Positions 60,015 to 64,000 of a stretch of 64,000 bases of DNA are shown one piece after another. A model generated the notes under the pieces. It worked only from the letters and a program-made list of their open reading frames with translations, did no database searches and was not told where the DNA came from. The translations under genes were made by a program, and so were the position numbers. Position 1 is the first letter of the stretch. The number at the start of each line of letters is the position of its first letter. The DNA lies in the NCBI GenBank assembly GCA_023416735.1, contig JAEZGX010000038.1:184610-248609 (forward strand). The letters are read 5' to 3'. Source of the DNA: Verrucomicrobiota bacterium (GTDB taxonomy: Bacteria; Verrucomicrobiota; Verrucomicrobiia; Opitutales; Opitutaceae).

Positions 60015-60848
60015 ATGTCCGCGCCCCGCCTTCTTCCCACGATCTCACCGTTCTCCCCCGCACCCACGTCGCGCTGCTTTCGCACCGACGCCGCGGGACG
60101 CATCGCGCTGCGCCGCGACTGGCCCGCGCTTTTTCGCGAAATCACCCGCCTCCCCGCCGTCGCCTTTCAAACCCGCCACGCCTACGCGCGTCTCGTCCAC
60201 TACGGCCCGCTGCCCGAGCTCGAGTGGTCGTCGTCCGGCGCAATCGCTCGCGACCAATCGAGCTCCATTCACCTCCGTTGCGCGAGTTGGGGCGACGCCT
60301 GGGGCCGCATCGCTCCGTGCGATTGCTGCGGATCGCCCGGCCGTATCGAGATTCTGAACACGCATGGCGCCGAGTTCCTCCAGCTCTGCTCCGCCGCCGA
60401 TCGCACGCTCGCCGAATGGGCGTCATCCCTCGCCCGGCTCGCCGCGCCGCTGCCGCGCTTCGAACCCGCCCGCCGCCCCGCCGTGGGATTCGACCTCGCG
60501 CCCGATGGATTGCGCACCGTGGCCGCCGACGGCGAGCTCCTGCCGATTCTGTTCTCCGCCCTGCTCCGCGAAAACCTCCCGGTTCGCGCCATGCTGCGCA
60601 CGCCCGAAGCGACGCAGATCCGCGCGCTCGCGCCCGCGCACGCGTTCGTCGATGCCGACGTCCTCTCCGTCGGCGACGGCCGCACCACGCTGCAACTCGC
60701 GCTCGCGCCGGTTCGCCGGCTCGCCCTCGCGTCCGACGACAGCCTTCACGTCGCCGGCCCCGGCGGCACGCTCCTCCTCTCCCTCGCCGCCGCCGAAGGC
60801 GAATCCCGCCGCTGGTCCGCCGCCGTGCACGCGCTCCTTGAAACGTAA
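60015..60848 (+). CDS. HemS/HmuS-like heme utilisation protein (divergent)
   Basis: A 277-residue cytoplasmic protein. The stretch WPALFREITRLPAVAFQTRH, then ARLVHYGPLPELEW, IHLRCASWGDAWGRI and RIEILNTHGAEFLQLCSAAD follows the order of the first half of HemS/HmuS hemin-transport proteins (the TRN, LR, W and final G-x-A lines). The second half (about 150-277) is a weaker repeat of the fold. HemS proteins carry or break down heme; the known heme ligand cannot be assigned here, but CDCCG (about 102-106) is an unusual cysteine cluster. Its place after a hemoglobin-type receptor and before a flavodoxin supports heme handling. It may instead be a related carrier with another ligand. Confidence 0.55.
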   Translation: MSAPRLLPTISPFSPAPTSRCFRTDAAGRIALRRDWPALFREITRLPAVAFQTRHAYARLVHYGPLPELEWSSSGAIARDQSSSIHLRCASWGDAWGRIAPCDCCGSPGRIEILNTHGAEFLQLCSAADRTLAEWASSLARLAAPLPRFEPARRPAVGFDLAPDGLRTVAADGELLPILFSALLRENLPVRAMLRTPEATQIRALAPAHAFVDADVLSVGDGRTTLQLALAPVRRLALASDDSLHVAGPGGTLLLSLAAAEGESRRWSAAVHALLET

Positions 60849-60860
60849 ACCCGCTCGCCC

Positions 60861-61331
60861 ATGTCCCTCCCGCTCTCCGTCTACTACGCCACAGTCACGG
60901 GCAACGCCGAATCGCTCGCCCGCCTCGCCGAAACCCGCGCGCTCAACGAAGGCTGGCTTGCCCGGCTCCAGAACCTTTCCGAGGTGAAACCCTCCGACCT
61001 CGTCGAAGACCGCCTCGCGCTCTTCATCGTCTCCACCTGGGGCGACGGCGAACCGCCCGACGACGCCGTCGATTTCTGGAACGATTTCGTCCGTCTCTCG
61101 CCCGACCTCACGAATCTCCGCTACGCCGTCCTCGGCCTCGGCGATCGCGACTACAGCGAGTTCAACGCCTTCGCCCGCGCGCTCGACGAACGCCTCGCCG
61201 CCCTCGGCGCGCAACGCCTCCACGAGCGCATCGAGGCCGACGTCCAGTTCGACGACACCTACGCCGAGTGGGAGTCGCGCATCTTTCCCCTCCTCGCCGC
61301 TCACCGCGACTTTCCCCTCTCCGCCGCCTGA
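60861..61331 (+). CDS. Flavodoxin-like protein
   Basis: A 156-residue FMN-binding protein. The phosphate loop YYATVTGNAESLA (about 8-20), the STWGDGEPPDDAVDFW segment (about 58-73) and VLGLGDRDYSEFNAFARALD (about 95-114) are those of flavodoxins and of the flavodoxin domain of sulfite reductase/MioC types. It starts 12 bases after the HemS-like gene. Heme breakdown and ferric reduction need an electron donor, which a flavodoxin could supply, so it likely serves this unit. A free flavodoxin is usually 140-170 residues, and no reductase gene is nearby. The stop is followed by 268 bases with a small hairpin. Confidence 0.88.
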   Translation: MSLPLSVYYATVTGNAESLARLAETRALNEGWLARLQNLSEVKPSDLVEDRLALFIVSTWGDGEPPDDAVDFWNDFVRLSPDLTNLRYAVLGLGDRDYSEFNAFARALDERLAALGAQRLHERIEADVQFDDTYAEWESRIFPLLAAHRDFPLSAA

Positions 61332-61469
61332 TGTCCCGTGCGCATCCGGACTCTCCCACCCGCGCCCACGGCGTCTCCCGCGCACGTTGTGGCTCGGAAA
61401 TCCACACCAGCCGAAACGCCCGGCGCGGGTGGGAACTCGCGTCGCCCCACCCCGCTCGCCTGTCCGTAG

Positions 61470-61489
61470 CCCTGCGCGTGAGCGCAGGG
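61470..61489. repeat. Perfect hairpin in the gap before the last receptor gene
   Basis: CCCTGCGCGTGAGCGCAGGG has eight-base arms and a GTGA loop. It is flanked by GTAG...ACCCAAC and looks like an interspersed repeat rather than a terminator. The rest of the gap (61332-61599) shows no recognisable gene or promoter. Confidence 0.5.
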
Positions 61490-61599
61490 ACCCAACTCAC
61501 GACCACACGCCATTCCGCCCCCGCCTCTGCGCCTGCACGGTGGACTGCATCCGTCCCTTCCCTTTCCGAGCCATGGCCCGCGCGGATCCCTCCGCATCC

Positions 61600-63897
61600 A
61601 TGCACCCGTCCGTTCCCTCCACATTCAATCGCTCGCGCGCACGCCTCGCCGTGCTCCACGGCCTCGCCGCCTTCGCCATGCTGACGACCTCGTCACCGGC
61701 CCAGTCCGCGGACGATCCCGGCCCCGCCGCGCCCGCCGCCTCCCCGGCCCACGCCATCGCCCTCGACCGCTACGTCGTCACCGCCACGCGCGCCTCGAAG
61801 ACGCTCTTCGAGACGCCCGCCACCGCCTCGGTGATCACGCGCGACGAACTCGATTTCCGGCAGGCCGCCAACATCGAGGACCTTGTCCGCTACGAGCCCG
61901 GCGTCACCATCGGCGTCGGCTTCGGCGCCGATCCGTTCAAGCAGATGGACGGCTTCAAGATCCGCGGCATCGGCGGCAACCGCGTCCAGATCCGCATCGA
62001 CGGCGACCGCGTCTCCGAGCGCATCGGCGACGGCACGCGCGACTACGTCGACGTCGGCCTCCTCAAGCGCGCCGAGATCGTCCGCGGCCCCGGTTCCGTC
62101 CTCTGGGGCGCCGACGCCCTTGCCGGCGCCGTCGCCTACACCACGAAAGATCCGTCCGACTACCTCGGCGCGGGCGACGGCTTCGGCGGCGCGCTCAACA
62201 CCAGCTACGCCGACGTGAACGACCAGTTCTCCGCCTCCCTCGCCGCCGCCGCGCGTAATGGGAAACTGGAGACACTCCTCGCCTACACCTACCGCGCCGG
62301 CCACGAGCCCGAATTGCGCAAGAGCCGCGCCTCGCTCGCCGAAGGCGCCCTCTGGCCCAGCAGCCGCGACCCGCTCGCGCTGCCCACCAACAAGTTCGAC
62401 CCGCGCGACATCGAGGGCCATTCGCTTCTCGGCAAGCTCGTTCACCAGCCCTCCGCAGCCCACGAATCCAGGCTCACCGCCGAATGGTTCGGCCGCACCA
62501 CCGACGTCGACCAGCTCTCCGTCATCACGCCGAGCGCCGCCGGCATAAAAGTCCTCTCCCAGACGCGCTACCAGGACGTCGAACGCTGGCGCGTCGCGTT
62601 CGAGCACCGCTGGACCGCCGATCTCCCGTGGCTCGATTCGCTCAACGCCCGCCTCTCCCACTCGCCCACTGAAAACGCCATCGCCGGCACGCGCCACCGC
62701 CAGCTCGCCAACGGCAACGACGAGTTCCAGACGCAGTTCAGCTCCTACGCCGAGACGTTCACCAGCTACGACGTCCAGCTCCGCTCGCTCGTCGATTCCG
62801 ACGCGATCCGCCAGACGTTCATCTACGGCATCGAGGGCGACTTCATGCGCGCCGAGCGCGAGCCCACCGTCAGCACCGTCACGGTTCCCGCGACCGGCTC
62901 CTCCGTCACCTCCGGCGGCGGCGGTTTCCCCAGTTCGCGCACGCGCCGCTTCGACGCCTACGCGCAGGACGAAATCAAGCTTCTCCAGAACCGCCTCACG
63001 CTGCTCCCCGGCGTCCGCCTCGCGAGCTACCGCATCGATCCTCGCCCCGGCCCGCTCTACACGCCCGTTCCCGGCAAGGAGCCCGTGCCGGTCTCGAAGA
63101 CCGACGCGGTCTACAAGTTCGCCGCCACCTGGAACTTCACCCCCGACCTGCTCGCCTACGCTTCCTACAGCGAAGGCTTCAAGATGCCGACGTCGAGCCA
63201 GCTCTACACCTCGTCACCCGGCACCACGTTCAACGGCATCCCGAATCCCGACCTCCGCCCCGAGCTCGTCACCAACCGCGAAGCCGGCCTCCGCTGGCGC
63301 AATTCGCGCTTCGGCGCCTCGCTCGCCGCGTTCACCACCGACTACGAGGATTTCATCCAGGGCTTCTTCTTCCTCAACGACACCGACTACACCTCCGTCA
63401 ACATCAGCTCCGTTCACGTCTACGGCTTCGAAGGCTCCTTCGACTGGACCATCTCGTCGCAATGGTCGTTGCGCTCCACCGCCTCGATCCAGCGCGGCTC
63501 GCAGAAGAGCAGCCCGACGTCCGCCGAAACCTACTTCGACCAGGTCGAGCCGCTCACCGTCGTCACCACGCTCGCCTACACGAGCCGCGACCGCCGCTTC
63601 CGCGCCGAGCTCGTCAACACCTCCGTCGATCGCGTCCGCCGCGCCAGCGCGCCCACCATCCTGAAGCCGTGGGGCTACAGCGTGTTCGATTTCATCGCGA
63701 GCTACGCCGCCACCGACCGCTTCACCCTCCGGCTCAACGTCGGCAATGTCCTCGACCAGCGCTACCTCCCCGCGTGGGCGTCGAGCTACTACCAGACGGA
63801 GATCAATCCCTCCGCCGCCGTCGCCAACGGCAACCCGATCGAGCTGCGCATCGCCTCCGGCCTCAACGTCCGCGTCGGCGCCGAGCTCCGCTTCTGA
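61600..63897 (+). CDS. TonB-dependent receptor, hemoglobin/heme type
   Basis: A 765-residue outer-membrane receptor. A signal peptide (about 1-36, ending SPAQSA) is followed by LDRYVVTATRASK as TonB box, a plug (about 60-190, with FKIRGIGGNRVQIRIDGDRV and RAEIVRGPGSVLWGADALAGA) and a barrel ending VRVGAELRF. The IRGIGGNRVQIRIDG wording puts it in the hemoglobin/transferrin-type receptor group, like the gene at 57426. ATG at 61600 is preferred because it gives a compact signal peptide; ATG at 61573 would add nine residues. It is the sixth receptor domain in the iron block, and a further gene begins five bases after its stop. Confidence 0.92.
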   Translation: MHPSVPSTFNRSRARLAVLHGLAAFAMLTTSSPAQSADDPGPAAPAASPAHAIALDRYVVTATRASKTLFETPATASVITRDELDFRQAANIEDLVRYEPGVTIGVGFGADPFKQMDGFKIRGIGGNRVQIRIDGDRVSERIGDGTRDYVDVGLLKRAEIVRGPGSVLWGADALAGAVAYTTKDPSDYLGAGDGFGGALNTSYADVNDQFSASLAAAARNGKLETLLAYTYRAGHEPELRKSRASLAEGALWPSSRDPLALPTNKFDPRDIEGHSLLGKLVHQPSAAHESRLTAEWFGRTTDVDQLSVITPSAAGIKVLSQTRYQDVERWRVAFEHRWTADLPWLDSLNARLSHSPTENAIAGTRHRQLANGNDEFQTQFSSYAETFTSYDVQLRSLVDSDAIRQTFIYGIEGDFMRAEREPTVSTVTVPATGSSVTSGGGGFPSSRTRRFDAYAQDEIKLLQNRLTLLPGVRLASYRIDPRPGPLYTPVPGKEPVPVSKTDAVYKFAATWNFTPDLLAYASYSEGFKMPTSSQLYTSSPGTTFNGIPNPDLRPELVTNREAGLRWRNSRFGASLAAFTTDYEDFIQGFFFLNDTDYTSVNISSVHVYGFEGSFDWTISSQWSLRSTASIQRGSQKSSPTSAETYFDQVEPLTVVTTLAYTSRDRRFRAELVNTSVDRVRRASAPTILKPWGYSVFDFIASYAATDRFTLRLNVGNVLDQRYLPAWASSYYQTEINPSAAVANGNPIELRIASGLNVRVGAELRF

Positions 63898-63902
63898 CGC
63901 CG

Positions 63903-64000
63903 ATGCCCGATCTCGAACATCCCTTGAAACGCGCCGGCGGCGAATGGCTGCTCGGGATCGTGCTCCTCGTCGCCGGGGGGGGCCCCGCCCCCCCCCCCGC
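63903..64000 (+). CDS. Start of an unidentified gene (3' truncated)
   Basis: ATG at 63903, five bases after the receptor stop, opens a frame reading MPDLEHPLKRAGGEWLLGIV with a hydrophobic segment after it. A short polar start followed by a membrane helix would suit an ExbB/TolQ-type or other energising protein, which often follows receptors, but too little is present to say. The last 26 bases are runs of G and C and may not be real sequence. Confidence 0.4.
   Translation, partial: MPDLEHPLKRAGGEWLLGIVLLVAGGGPAPPP

Noticed and set aside
61387..61599. An N-terminal extension of the last receptor
   Set aside because: The extra residues are Arg/Pro-rich, cover the hairpin repeat, and precede a proper signal peptide at 61600.

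Overview
The window is GC-rich (roughly two-thirds G+C by eye) and gene-dense, with most genes separated by less than 150 bases and several four-base start/stop overlaps. The gene content points to a Gram-negative bacterium of the Verrucomicrobiota, most likely the family Opitutaceae. The signs are many TonB-dependent receptors, a secreted protein with the C-terminal repeats common in that phylum, an mcsA-mcsB-clpC cluster without ctsR, lpxA, and asparaginyl- and glutaminyl-tRNA synthetases. This placement is an inference from gene content. No rRNA, tRNA, CRISPR array, integrase or insertion sequence was recognised, and no gene-free stretch exceeds 300 bases.

Layout. 1-4061: a truncated hybrid sensor kinase and its LuxR-type response regulator. 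4165-6288: a large secreted repeat protein. 6437-10586 (minus): mcsA-mcsB-clpC protein quality control. 10781-17066: ilvE, a prepilin-like gene, a CBS-regulated pyrophosphatase, glnS and a YceH-family gene. 17143-28889: a glycoside hydrolase pair, then an ECF sigma factor, a FecR anti-sigma factor, a signalling TonB receptor and a second paralogous receptor. 28980-34907: asnS, a small secreted protein, a LytS/LytTR two-component system, thrH and clpP. 35004-44234 (minus): a housekeeping block containing a TIGR03790 protein, fluC, an S1/P1-like nuclease, a cell-wall amidase, infC, an IscA-type protein, pdxA, lpxA, a hypothetical gene and aroB.

44318-64000 (plus) is a continuous block that looks devoted to iron and heme acquisition. 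It has six TonB-dependent receptor domains, two PepSY membrane proteins, a PiuC/YbiX-type hydroxylase, a PchR-like AraC regulator, a HemS-like protein and a flavodoxin-like protein. Two TGAGA-N5-TCTCA palindromes, resembling Fur boxes, stand in front of the first receptor. The most unusual gene is at 49726-53007. There a four-helix PepSY inner-membrane protein runs in frame, through an intact internal signal peptide, into a complete TonB-dependent receptor.

Other points of interest are three phased repeats matching the LytTR/AlgR binding core in front of the lytS-like gene, two related long pyrimidine/purine hairpins directly after the stop codons of two receptor genes, and a palindromic repeat that appears both between genes and inside the glnS reading frame. 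The last 30 or so bases are low-complexity G/C runs that look like the unreliable end of a contig.
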